A DNA stretch of 64,000 nucleotides from Arthrobacter citreus (lineage in GTDB: Bacteria; Actinomycetota; Actinomycetes; Actinomycetales; Micrococcaceae): NCBI RefSeq assembly GCF_038405225.1, contig NZ_CP151657.1, positions 372,001 to 436,000 of the forward strand, in the 5' to 3' direction. Position 1 is the stretch's first letter, and every line of letters begins with the position of its first letter. The translations under genes were made by a program, and so were the position numbers. Positions 53,747 through 61,834 of this stretch are shown here, in pieces. The notes below the pieces were generated by a model. It was not told where the DNA came from and did not search any database. It saw only the letters and a program-made list of their open reading frames with translations.

Positions 53747-54838
53747 ATGACACAAACGCCATCCCGGACCTTGGACCTGACCCGCGACGTTGCCCTGCTC
53801 ACCGCAGACCTCATGGACATTGAGAGTGTCTCCGGCAACGAAAAGGAGGTGGCCGACGCCGTGGAGGCGGCGCTGCGTTCCCTCGAGCATCTGGAAGTGG
53901 TGCGCGACGGCGACTCCATCATCGCGCGGACATCCCTGGGCCGCGGGGAGAGGGTTCTCCTGGCCGGACACCTGGACACGGTGCCGCTGCCGACGGTTGA
54001 AGGTTCGCGCGGAACGGTCCCCTCCACCTGGGACGGCGAGGTGCTTTACGGACGCGGCGCCACCGACATGAAGGGCGGGGTTGCCGTGCAGCTGGCGCTG
54101 GCCGCCGAACTCACCGCCCCGAACCGGGACGTGACCTACGTGTTTTATGACCACGAGGAAGTGGAGGCGTCCCTGAGTGGACTGGGCCGGCTGCAGCGCA
54201 GCTATCCGGACTGGCTGGCAGCGGACTTCGCGGTGCTCCTGGAACCGACCAACGGCACCGTGGAGGGCGGCTGCAACGGCACCATGCGTTTTCACGCCAC
54301 CACCACGGGCCGCGCCGCGCACTCTGCCCGGGCCTGGATGGGCGAGAACGCCATCCACGCGGCGGCGGAGATCCTGGCGCGGCTGCGGGACCATGAGCCG
54401 GCCACCGTGAGCGTTGAGGGACTGGAGTACCGGGAATCGCTGAATGCGGTGAAAATCTGGGGCGGCACCGCGGGAAACGTCATTCCGGACTCAGCCACCG
54501 TGGAGATCAACTACCGGTTCGCTCCGGATAAGGGCATCGAGGAAGCGGAGGCCTACGTGCGGCAGCTGCTTGACGGGTTTGACCTCGTCCGCACCGATGC
54601 GGCATCGGGCGCCCGGCCCGGACTGGACCGGCCGGCCGCAGCGAGCTTTGTTGCCGCCGTCGGGGCCGAGCCCAAGCCCAAATACGGCTGGACCGACGTC
54701 GCCCGCTTCAGCGAACTGGGCATTCCCGCCGTGAACTTTGGCCCGGGGGACGCGCTGCTGGCCCATACCGACAACGAACACGTGCACGCCGATGCCGTCC
54801 GGGCCTGCCTGGGCGCGCTGCGCAGCTGGCTGAGCTAA
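53747..54838 (+). CDS. dapE: Succinyl-diaminopimelate desuccinylase
   Basis: 363 residues, M20 metallopeptidase fold. Zinc-site residues are visible in [12 protein letters not shown] (His, Asp), [11 protein letters not shown] (Asp), and FYDHEEVEA (Glu pair), and near the end in [17 protein letters not shown]. The dimerisation domain follows [21 protein letters not shown]. It releases LL-DAP. GGAGG lies close to the ATG. Followed by a strong hairpin against the converging glutamate operon. Confidence 0.93.
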   Translation: MTQTPSRTLDLTRDVALLTADLMDIESVSGNEKEVADAVEAALRSLEHLEVVRDGDSIIARTSLGRGERVLLAGHLDTVPLPTVEGSRGTVPSTWDGEVLYGRGATDMKGGVAVQLALAAELTAPNRDVTYVFYDHEEVEASLSGLGRLQRSYPDWLAADFAVLLEPTNGTVEGGCNGTMRFHATTTGRAAHSARAWMGENAIHAAAEILARLRDHEPATVSVEGLEYRESLNAVKIWGGTAGNVIPDSATVEINYRFAPDKGIEEAEAYVRQLLDGFDLVRTDAASGARPGLDRPAAASFVAAVGAEPKPKYGWTDVARFSELGIPAVNFGPGDALLAHTDNEHVHADAVRACLGALRSWLS

Positions 54839-54852
54839 CGGTTTTTCATATG

Positions 54853-54896
54853 CACAGAAGAAGGCCCCGGACGGATGTCCGGGGCCTTCCTCTGTG
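54853..54896. terminator. Bidirectional terminator between dapE and gluD
   Basis: Core AAGGCCCCGGAC (54861-54872), loop GGAT, GTCCGGGGCCTT (54877-54888), with flanking CACAG/CTGTG adding to the stem. It separates converging transcripts. Confidence 0.88.
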
Positions 54897-54916
54897 CACT
54901 GGCTGAAGCGGTTGGC

Positions 54917-55792
54917 CTACTTCACCGGCGCTTCGACGCCTTCAGGGTCAATGGCGTCCTCTCGCTCCAGCAGTTTCCCGGCCCGCGCGCCGAGCAGGCG
55001 GGACAGCCGCTGCGCGGTGAAGGTCAGCAGCATGTTGATCAGGATGAAGATCGCCGCCGCCACGAGCAGGGAGGGCAGCATGTTGCCGGCACCGGCGCCG
55101 AAGCGCTGGGCATTTGCCAGCAGATCGGTGTAGCCGATGATGTAGCCCAGGGCCGAGTCCTTGAGGATCACGACAAACTGGCCCAGCAGGGCCGGCAGCA
55201 TGGCCACCAGCGCCTGCGGGATCTCGATGCTGCGCAGCGACTGGGACGGGGTCAGCCCGATCGCCAGGCCGGCCTCGCGCTGGCCCTTGGGCAGGCCGAA
55301 GACGCCCGAACGCACCAGTTCCGCGATGACTGATCCGTTGTAGAGCGTCAGCGCCACCACCACGGCCCAGAACGGAGCGCTTGACGCTTCCATAGGCGTG
55401 GACTTGGCGAAGAACTGGTACAGGAAGATCATCATCAGCAGCACCGGAACGGCGCGGAAGAACTCGACGACGACGTCGCACACCCACCGCAGCGGCGCCA
55501 GCCCGGACAGCCGGCCGAAGCCGAAGATCAGGCCGAAGACGATGGAAGTGACCACGGCGACGCCGGCGGCCCGCAGGGTGGCGAGCAGGCCGGGCAGCAG
55601 CGTGTAGCGCCAGGTTTCCCATTCCAGGAACGGAGTCCACTTGGCAGCTTCAAACTGGTCCTTTTCCGCCAGGCCGTTGACTGCGAAGCCCAGCACGCCC
55701 AGGACGAAGAGTCCGCCAAGGATATTGAAGACCAGGATCCGGCGCTTGGCCTTGGGCCCGGGAACGTCGAACAGGACAGCTTGGTTGCTCAT
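54917..55792 (-). CDS. gluD: Glutamate ABC transporter permease (GluD type)
   Basis: 291 residues. A signal-anchor helix, a periplasmic loop of about 35 residues (EAAKWTPFLEWETWRYTLLP), then a HisM-type permease core: VVEFFRAVPVLLMMIFLYQFF and the EAA loop REAGLAIGLTPSQSLRSIEIP. Start ATG 55792 overlaps the gluC stop (ATGA). Gene order gluA-gluB-gluC-gluD on the minus strand matches the Corynebacterium/Arthrobacter glutamate uptake operon. Confidence 0.9.
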   Translation of the reverse strand: MSNQAVLFDVPGPKAKRRILVFNILGGLFVLGVLGFAVNGLAEKDQFEAAKWTPFLEWETWRYTLLPGLLATLRAAGVAVVTSIVFGLIFGFGRLSGLAPLRWVCDVVVEFFRAVPVLLMMIFLYQFFAKSTPMEASSAPFWAVVVALTLYNGSVIAELVRSGVFGLPKGQREAGLAIGLTPSQSLRSIEIPQALVAMLPALLGQFVVILKDSALGYIIGYTDLLANAQRFGAGAGNMLPSLLVAAAIFILINMLLTFTAQRLSRLLGARAGKLLEREDAIDPEGVEAPVK

Positions 55793-56463
55793 CGGGCCAC
55801 CGCCAGTTTCTTGGAGGCCCACGTGGTGAGCAGGCCGATGGGGATCACAATGATGACAAAGCCGATGGCAAAGGTCAGGAAGACCTGGGTCATGACGTCG
55901 GGCCGGAACTCGATCATGGTTTTCATCAGGCCCGAGGCCTCGGCAACGCTGGCTGCGGCGGCCACCGTGGTGTTCTTCACCAGGGCGATGATGACGTTGC
56001 CCAGCGGTGCGACGGCACCGCGGAAAGCCTGCGGAAGAATGATCAGCCACGCTGCGGGCAGGAAGGACAACCCGATGGAACGGGCGGCTTCTGCCTGACC
56101 GAGCGGAACCGTGTTGACGCCGCTGCGGATTGCCTCGCAGACGAAGGCGGCGTGGTAAATACTCAGGGACAGGACCGCCAGCAGGAAGAAGTTGAAGTTG
56201 AAGTCCTTGACGAAGTTCACCTGCAGCTGGCCCCACAGCCCAAGCACGGAGAACACCATGATGATGGTCAGCGGAGTGTTGCGGAAGATATTGACATAGG
56301 CGGTGCCGAACCAGCGCAGGCTGGCGATCGGCGAAATCCGCATAACGGCGAGGATGGTGCCGAGCACCAGCGATGCCAGGGCTGCCCAGAACGCCAGCTG
56401 GATGTTGACCCAGAACGCCGCAACGACGTCGTAATCCTCGAAGAGGGCGAAGAATCCACCCAT
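55789..56463 (-). CDS. gluC: Glutamate ABC transporter permease (GluC type)
   Basis: 224 residues, HisM family with about five helices. YVNIFRNTPLTIIMVFSVLGL and the EAA loop AEAARSIGLSFLPAAWLIILP are diagnostic. ATG 56463 is used because AGAGG lies ahead of it; the frame continues upstream through the hairpin at 56494-56530, which would not be translated. Works with GluD. Confidence 0.9.
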   Translation of the reverse strand: MGGFFALFEDYDVVAAFWVNIQLAFWAALASLVLGTILAVMRISPIASLRWFGTAYVNIFRNTPLTIIMVFSVLGLWGQLQVNFVKDFNFNFFLLAVLSLSIYHAAFVCEAIRSGVNTVPLGQAEAARSIGLSFLPAAWLIILPQAFRGAVAPLGNVIIALVKNTTVAAAASVAEASGLMKTMIEFRPDVMTQVFLTFAIGFVIIVIPIGLLTTWASKKLAVAR

Positions 56464-56493
56464 GATGTACCTCTTCTGTGAGAGAAAGAAACC

Positions 56494-56530
56494 GGTGCAT
56501 GCGAAGGAATTGACGTCCTTCGCATGCACC
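56494..56530 (-). terminator. Intercistronic hairpin between gluB and gluC
   Basis: GGTGCATGCGAAGGA (56494-56508) pairs perfectly with TCCTTCGCATGCACC (56516-56530) around seven bases. It sits right after the binding-protein gene (on the transcribed strand) and before gluC, and is expected to reduce read-through to the permeases. Confidence 0.8.
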
Positions 56531-56567
56531 GAGGTTTACGCCGGCGGACCGCCGCCGGTTGACGTGC

Positions 56568-57413
56568 TTAGGCGCAGGCTGCCGGCTCCGGCGGGTTCAG
56601 CTCGTCATTGTAGGTGTAGTCGGCACCCTCGGTGTTGGCCTTGATGGCCTCTTCCCAGGAACCGTCCTCGATCATGGTGCGGATGGCCGTGTTGATGGCC
56701 TCGCACTGAGTGCTGTCCTTGGAGATGCCAACGCCGTACTGCTCTTCGCTGAACGGGTTGCCGACCACTTTGAACTTGCCGGAGTTGGCATCCGTGGAGG
56801 CGAGGCCGGCGAGGATGATGTCGTCGGTGGTGACGGCGTCAACCTGGCCGCCCTGCATGGCGGTGACGCAGTTGGCGTAGCCGCCCTGCTCCAGCAGGTT
56901 CACATCGGCCGCCAGCGTGTCCTTGATCTTCTGGGCCGAGGTGGAACCGGTGACCGAGCACAGCGTCTTGCCGTTGAGGTCTTCGGGGCCCTTGATGTCC
57001 GTGTTGTCGGCGTTGACCAGCAGGTCCTGGCCGGCAACGAAGTACGGTCCGGCGAACGCAACGCGCTCCTTGCGGGCGTCAGTGATGGAGTAGGTCGCGA
57101 AGATCATGTCCACTTCGCCGTTTTCCAGCACATTTTCACGCTGGGCGGAGGGGGTCTCCACCCATTCGATCTGGTCTTCGGAATAGCCCAGGTCTTCTGC
57201 CACGTACTTGGCGACGTCAACATCGAAGCCGCTGTACTCGTTGCCTTCCTTGAAGCCCAGGCCCGGCTGGTCGAACTTGATGCCGATCTTGATCGTCTCT
57301 CCGGAGCCGGTTTCGCCGCCGCCGGCCTCATTGCCGGAGTCGCCTCCGCAGGCGGACAGGGTCAGTGCTGCTGCGGCGGCGAATGCCACTGCTGCATAAC
57401 GGGTCTTGCGCAT
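56568..57413 (-). CDS. gluB: Glutamate-binding lipoprotein
   Basis: 281 residues. Basic start (MRKTRYA), hydrophobic core and lipobox TLSAC (Cys22). SBP family 3 features: IKIGIKFDQPGLGFKEGNEY, GFDVDVAKYVAEDLG, VDMIFATYSITDARKERVAF and GVGISKDSTQCEAINTAIRT. A disulfide is possible between the three mature-domain cysteines (about 152, 176, 220 and the C-terminal CA). Third position in operon order is not used here: gluB follows gluA after 130 bases and is followed by the hairpin. Confidence 0.9.
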   Translation of the reverse strand: MRKTRYAAVAFAAAAALTLSACGGDSGNEAGGGETGSGETIKIGIKFDQPGLGFKEGNEYSGFDVDVAKYVAEDLGYSEDQIEWVETPSAQRENVLENGEVDMIFATYSITDARKERVAFAGPYFVAGQDLLVNADNTDIKGPEDLNGKTLCSVTGSTSAQKIKDTLAADVNLLEQGGYANCVTAMQGGQVDAVTTDDIILAGLASTDANSGKFKVVGNPFSEEQYGVGISKDSTQCEAINTAIRTMIEDGSWEEAIKANTEGADYTYNDELNPPEPAACA

Positions 57414-57543
57414 GATTTCTCCTTGTTTAGCGGCCCAACCGGACGGGCTGGCCTTGCTTCAAGGGGTTGCCCCCAACGTGTGGATCCGGGTGAATATAAG
57501 TGGATCCGGTGCTTCGTTATTCGGTGAATCTGAAACGGTGAAT

Positions 57544-58323
57544 CTAGTGGGCGAGGATCTTGCCCAGGAAGTCCTTGGCACGGTCGCTCTTGGGATTGGT
57601 GAAGAACTCCTCCGGAGTGGCCTCTTCGACGATCTGTCCGTCGGCCATGAACACCACGCGGTCCGCCGCCTTGCGGGCGAAGCCCATCTCGTGGGTGACA
57701 ACGATCATGGTCATGCCCTCCTTGGCCAGGCCGACCATGGTGTCCAGGACTTCGTTGATCATTTCCGGGTCCAAGGCCGAAGTGGGCTCATCGAAGAGCA
57801 TGACCTTCGGCTTCATGGCGAGCGCCCGGGCAATCGCCACGCGCTGCTGCTGACCGCCGGACAGCTGGGCCGGAAGTTTGTTCGCCTGGTTGGCAACTCC
57901 CACCCGTTCCAGCAGGTCCATCGACAGCTTTTTCGCTTCTGCTGACTTCATTCCCTTGACCTTGACCGGACCCAGAGACACGTTGTCGAGGATGGTCTTG
58001 TGGGCAAAGAGGTTGAAGGACTGGAAAACCATGCCGACGTCGGCGCGCAGCTTCGCGAGTGCCTTGCCCTCTGCAGGCAGGACTTTGCCGTCAACGGCGA
58101 TTTCGCCGTCGTCGATGGTCTCGAGCCTGTTGATGGCACGGCAGAGAGTGGACTTTCCGGAACCGGACGGGCCGATCACTACGACTACTTCGCCGCGGGC
58201 TACGTCGAGGTTGATGTTCTGCAGGACGTGCAGGTCCCCAAAGTGCTTATTGACGTTCTTGAGCGAGACAAGAGGAGCAGCAGAATCAGGCGATGCAGAA
58301 TCAGTCAGTGCAGAATCAGGCAT
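57544..58323 (-). CDS. gluA: Glutamate ABC transporter ATP-binding protein
   Basis: 259 residues from ATG 58323, which has GAAGG six bases before it; ATG 58350 would add nine residues without such a site. Walker [10 protein letters not shown], signature LSGGQQQRV, Walker [13 protein letters not shown], and VVTHE H-loop. The N-terminal [15 protein letters not shown] is coded by a 15-base tandem repeat and is not part of the usual domain, which starts at [12 protein letters not shown]. First gene of gluABCD. Confidence 0.92.
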   Translation of the reverse strand: MPDSALTDSASPDSAAPLVSLKNVNKHFGDLHVLQNINLDVARGEVVVVIGPSGSGKSTLCRAINRLETIDDGEIAVDGKVLPAEGKALAKLRADVGMVFQSFNLFAHKTILDNVSLGPVKVKGMKSAEAKKLSMDLLERVGVANQANKLPAQLSGGQQQRVAIARALAMKPKVMLFDEPTSALDPEMINEVLDTMVGLAKEGMTMIVVTHEMGFARKAADRVVFMADGQIVEEATPEEFFTNPKSDRAKDFLGKILAH

Positions 58324-58324
58324 T
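58280..58324 (-). repeat. 15-base tandem repeat across the gluA start
   Basis: Three head-to-tail 15-base units beginning GCAGAATCAG on the plus strand (58280, 58295, 58310). They encode three five-residue repeats and run into the predicted start codon at 58321-58323. Confidence 0.75.
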
Positions 58325-58378
58325 GCGCCTTCGGGTGTGTCACGGGTCATAAGAAGAAGATAGCCAATGATTGTGTCC

Positions 58379-58393
58379 ACTATGTGTCATAGT
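58379..58393. promoter_or_regulatory. Inverted repeat upstream of gluA
   Basis: ACTATG-TGT-CATAGT, six-base perfect arms, about 56 bases before the gluA start and in the divergent region shared with the LOG gene. Candidate operator for the glutamate operon. Confidence 0.4.
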
Positions 58394-58486
58394 CCACAAT
58401 TTCTCCGCAATCGTGACGCAAGAGCAACCAAACACGTACCCCGGGGGGTGTGAGACCGTGGCCACGCCTGTGCTTACCCTTGAAGC

Positions 58487-59257
58487 ATGGAATTCAGCGA
58501 CAACACGTCACGTCCCCGTATCGGCACGCCCCGGAAGCGGGGGCCCGTGGAACTGCGCCGGGCGCAGGCTGCCGCGCCGCAGTCGGACCGGTACCTGCTG
58601 GACGGCAGCGATCAGACGCATTTCACGCATACCGATCCGTGGCGGGTGCTGCGCATCCAGAGCGAGTTTGTGGAGGGCTTCGGCACGTTGTCCGAGCTGG
58701 GCCCGGCGGTCAGCGTGTTCGGCTCAGCCCGCAGCACCCCCGGCTCGCCGTACTACAAACTCGGCGAGGAAGTGGGGCGGCTGCTTGCCGAGGAGGGACT
58801 GGCGGTGATTACCGGCGGCGGTCCGGGGTCCATGGAGGCGGCGAACAAGGGGGCGGTGGAAGCTGACGGGCTGTCGGTGGGCCTGGGCATTGAGCTTCCC
58901 TTTGAGACCGGCCTGAACGACTGGGTGGACCTCGGGATCAACTTCCGGTACTTCTTTGTGCGCAAGACAATGTTCGTCAAGTACGCCCAGGGATTCATCG
59001 TCCTTCCGGGCGGGTTCGGAACCATGGATGAACTGTTCGAAGCCATGACCCTGGTGCAGACCCAAAAGGTCACGTCCTTCCCGATTGTCCTGATTGGCAC
59101 CGACTTCTGGAGCCCGCTCATGGACTGGGTGCGGGGCACCCTGCTGGCCGAGGGCATGATCTCGGCCAAGGACCTCGACCTGATCCACGTGGTGGATGAT
59201 CCGGCGGAAGCCGTGCGCCTGATGATCGCTGACAGCGCCGGGCACGTCTCGCCGTAG
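58487..59257 (+). CDS. LOG-family phosphoribohydrolase (TIGR00730-like)
   Basis: 256 residues. The Rossmann-like core carries ITGGGPGSMEAANKGAVEA and PGGFGTMDELFEAMTL, the GGGxxGxM and PGGxGTxxE signatures of LOG/lysine-decarboxylase-like proteins that hydrolyse nucleoside monophosphates such as cytokinin ribotides. An N-terminal 60-residue basic segment precedes the fold. Role in bacteria is uncertain, possibly nucleotide clearance. The ATG at 58487 has only a weak AAGC upstream. Divergent from gluA. Confidence 0.88.
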   Translation: MEFSDNTSRPRIGTPRKRGPVELRRAQAAAPQSDRYLLDGSDQTHFTHTDPWRVLRIQSEFVEGFGTLSELGPAVSVFGSARSTPGSPYYKLGEEVGRLLAEEGLAVITGGGPGSMEAANKGAVEADGLSVGLGIELPFETGLNDWVDLGINFRYFFVRKTMFVKYAQGFIVLPGGFGTMDELFEAMTLVQTQKVTSFPIVLIGTDFWSPLMDWVRGTLLAEGMISAKDLDLIHVVDDPAEAVRLMIADSAGHVSP

Positions 59258-59295
59258 CGGCCCGGGGCAGCCGTCCCGTCTGGCACGATGGTCCT

Positions 59296-59679
59296 GTGAC
59301 AACATTCCTGGTCTTCCTGGCAGTCCTTGCCGCAGGGGCTGTGGCGCTGGCAGCCACCGGGCTTCCGGCGCGCCGCAGATCCACGGCCCATCCGGAAGGA
59401 ACCGCCGCGGCCCGGGCCCTTCCCGGAGCGGGGGGAACGGGGGATCCCGGACTGGCGGAACCTGACCCGCGGCTGCCGCCGGTCCTGCTCCCGGATCACG
59501 TCCAGGCATCCGATATTGGGCGGCTGAGGTTTTCCGTTGCGCTGCGGGGATACCGGATGGACCAGGTGGACGAGGTCCTGGCGAGACTGGCCACGGCGCT
59601 CGCCGAGCGGGATGCCGAGCTTGCCGCCCTCCGGAATCCTCCGGGAGGCCGGACGGAAGAGCCGGGAGCGCGTTCATGA
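59296..59679 (+). CDS. Small DivIVA-domain membrane protein
   Basis: 127 residues. An N-terminal helix (FLVFLAVLAAGAVALAATGL) anchors it. After a Pro/Ala/Gly linker, residues about 78-110 read DIGRLRFSVALRGYRMDQVDEVLARLA, the DivIVA membrane-curvature domain signature (FxxxLRGY). The long coiled coil of true DivIVA is reduced to a short helix. A GTG start is used. It overlaps tag by four bases. It probably locates at the membrane, but its role is unknown. Confidence 0.75.
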   Translation: MTTFLVFLAVLAAGAVALAATGLPARRRSTAHPEGTAAARALPGAGGTGDPGLAEPDPRLPPVLLPDHVQASDIGRLRFSVALRGYRMDQVDEVLARLATALAERDAELAALRNPPGGRTEEPGARS

Positions 59680-60254
59680 ACGCCGCGGCCGGCACTGACG
59701 GTTTACTGCGCTGTCCCTGGGCCGTCACCAGCCCGGATTACCAGCTCTACCATGACGGGGAGTGGGGCCGTCCGGTGAGCGGGGAGGCGGCACTTTTTGA
59801 ACGGCTGAGCCTTGAGGCCTTTCAGTCCGGGCTGAGCTGGATCACCATCCTGCGCAAGCGGCCGGCGTTTCGGAAGGCGTTCGCAGACTTCGATCCCGCC
59901 GTGGTTGCCACCTTCACCGACGCGGACCGGGAGCGGTTGATGGCCGACGCGGGAATTGTCCGTAACCGCGCCAAGATCAACGCCGTCATTGCCAATGCCC
60001 AGGCGCTGCTGCAGCTGCCCGAGGGCGAGAGCCTGGACCGGCTGTTGCGGGAACACGTTCCGAACCGGCCGCGCCCGGTACCCCGGACCCTGGCGGATGT
60101 TCCCGCGTCAACCGCCGAATCCGCTGCACTCGCCAAGGCCCTGAAGCAGCGTGGATTCCGCTTTGTCGGTCCCACCACTGCTTACGCCATGCAGCAGGCC
60201 GCCGGTTACGTCAACGACCACTTGGAAAGCTGCTGGGTGCGCGATGGAGGGTAG
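59676..60254 (+). CDS. tag: DNA-3-methyladenine glycosylase I
   Basis: 192 residues. RCPWAVTSPDYQLYHDGEWG begins the Tag fold; FERLSLEAFQSGLSWITILRKR is the helix-hairpin-helix-type core with the base-recognition Glu/Trp; RNRAKINAVIANAQALL and GPTTAYAMQQAAGYVNDH complete it. Tag removes 3-methyladenine from alkylated DNA. The usual zinc ligands (Cys, His at the ends) are partly visible as Cys5 and the C-terminal HLESC. Coupled to the DivIVA-like gene (ATGA) and to the next gene. Confidence 0.92.
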   Translation: MNAAAGTDGLLRCPWAVTSPDYQLYHDGEWGRPVSGEAALFERLSLEAFQSGLSWITILRKRPAFRKAFADFDPAVVATFTDADRERLMADAGIVRNRAKINAVIANAQALLQLPEGESLDRLLREHVPNRPRPVPRTLADVPASTAESAALAKALKQRGFRFVGPTTAYAMQQAAGYVNDHLESCWVRDGG

Positions 60255-61500
60255 GACGTCCGTGGAACAGGAGAACCCACCGGCGTCGCGGCCCAACCGC
60301 GTTGCCGGGGCCGCCGCTGCCGCCGCTGCCGGTGTTTTTGGCCGCTGGCCCTGGTACGGCAAGGTGCTGGCCGTATGGGCCCTGGCGCGCCTCTTTTCCT
60401 ATGCCCTGTTCATGGCGGTGGCCGCGCAGCAGGGTTTGAACCCCTGGGGCTGGGAGGGTACTCCGTCCTATCTGCAGTTCATTGGCGCGTGGGACAGCGA
60501 GTGGTACGGGAAAATCTTTGCCGGCGGGTATCCGTCGGAAGTGCCGCGGGACGCCACCGGACGCGCCCAGGAGAACGAGTGGGCGTTCTACGCACTCTTT
60601 CCCTACCTGGTCCGGGCGCTCGCGGCCGTGACGGGGTTGGGCTGGGAAGTGCTGGCCCCGCTAGTCGCCACGGCCGCGGGATTCGCTGCGGCGCTGATGG
60701 TGTACCGGCTCTTCACACTCCGCGCGTCGGCCGGCACCGCACTGTGGGGTGTGGTGTTCGTGGCGGTCAATCCGGTGTCGCCGGTCCTTCAGGTGCCCTA
60801 CGCCGAATCGCTGAACCTGCTCCTGCTCGCCGCGGCGCTGTATCTGCTGGTGCAGCGCCGATATTTGGCCGCGGTGCCGGTGGTGCTGGTGATGTGCCTG
60901 TCCCGCCCGGTGGGGGTGGCTTTTGCAGTGATGATGCTGGTGCTCTTTGTCCGCCGCTGGATTCGGCGCCGGACCGAACCGTTCTCCCTGGCCGAGACCT
61001 GGCGGATGATCGTGCTGGGTCTGGCCTCCGGAGTCGGCGCCCTGGCCTGGCCCGCCCTGGCCTGGGCGGTGACGGGGGACCTGCGGGCCTACACGGACAC
61101 GGAGACCGCCTGGCGGGGCGACAGCCTGCTGCTGTTCAAACCCTGGTTTGACGAGGCTGAGCGGCTCTTTGGTCCGGTCATGGGGCCGGCGGCGCTGGCG
61201 GTGCTGGTGGTCCTGACCATCCTGTGGCTCACTTCCGGTCCGGTGCGCCGGCTGGGTGTTGAACTCCAGGTGTGGTGCGGGGCGTACCTGATGTACCTGT
61301 TTGCCTTCCTGAACCCGCTGACGAGCACTTTCCGGCTCCTGCTGCCGCTGTTCCCCCTGGGATTGGCCTTGGCGTTCCTGAGCACATCCCGGGCCTACCG
61401 GTGGACCGTGACCGCGGCGTTCCTGATTCTCCAGATCGTATGGGTCGCATGGCTCTGGCGATGGACTCCGCTTCCCGGCGGAGGAGATTATCCACCCTGA
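60244..61500 (+). CDS. GT-C mannosyltransferase-like membrane protein (PIG-V family)
   Basis: 418 residues from ATG 60244; GTG 60262 is an alternative with GTAGGAC ahead. About ten helices. The first loop contains GAWDSEWYGKIFAGGYP, the WDxxWYxxIAxxGY motif of GT-C polyprenyl-phosphate-mannose-dependent transferases related to PIG-V, with Asp as the catalytic residue. NPVSPVLQVPYAESLNLLLLA is the second conserved loop. Likely adds mannose to a cell-envelope lipid or protein outside. The first 25 residues are polar. It overlaps tag by 11 bases. Confidence 0.8.
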   Translation: MEGRTSVEQENPPASRPNRVAGAAAAAAAGVFGRWPWYGKVLAVWALARLFSYALFMAVAAQQGLNPWGWEGTPSYLQFIGAWDSEWYGKIFAGGYPSEVPRDATGRAQENEWAFYALFPYLVRALAAVTGLGWEVLAPLVATAAGFAAALMVYRLFTLRASAGTALWGVVFVAVNPVSPVLQVPYAESLNLLLLAAALYLLVQRRYLAAVPVVLVMCLSRPVGVAFAVMMLVLFVRRWIRRRTEPFSLAETWRMIVLGLASGVGALAWPALAWAVTGDLRAYTDTETAWRGDSLLLFKPWFDEAERLFGPVMGPAALAVLVVLTILWLTSGPVRRLGVELQVWCGAYLMYLFAFLNPLTSTFRLLLPLFPLGLALAFLSTSRAYRWTVTAAFLILQIVWVAWLWRWTPLPGGGDYPP

Positions 61501-61655
61501 TCCTGTGGCGGGGAACACACGAAATTTCGTTTGCATGATGTTTGTACGGAATAATGAAGGGCAATTGCCGCCGGAGCTGGTTTGAGGCCGTGCGACAGAG
61601 GATTACATGTGACTGGGGGGCAACCCGCAGCGCACTGTGAAAGGGGAACTGGAAC

Positions 61656-61823
61656 ATGGCTGCAATGAAACCGCGCACAGGGGACGGACCAATGGAGGTC
61701 ACCAAGGAGGGGCGAAGCCTCATCCTTCGGGTGCCGATCGACGGCGGCGGACGGCTGGTCGTGGAGCTGAACGCCGAGGAAGCCGGAAAGCTCAAAGACT
61801 GCCTGCTGGGCGCCACGAGCTAG
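61656..61823 (+). CDS. DUF3117 microprotein
   Basis: 55 residues, MAAMKPRTGDGPMEVTKEGR then SLILRVPIDGGGRLVVELNAEEAG and KLKDCLLGATS. It is a small family found across actinobacteria, almost always 55 residues, with no known function. AAAGGGG lies ahead of the ATG, within 155 bases of upstream non-coding DNA. It ends 11 bases before the pepA start and so is probably on the same mRNA. Confidence 0.85.
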   Translation: MAAMKPRTGDGPMEVTKEGRSLILRVPIDGGGRLVVELNAEEAGKLKDCLLGATS

Positions 61824-61834
61824 GAAACGAAACG

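Noticed and set aside
54917-56500. Single 527-codon frame covering both glutamate permeases
   Set aside because: The gluD frame is open upstream by chance; gluC has its own start, ribosome-binding site and ATGA junction in another frame.
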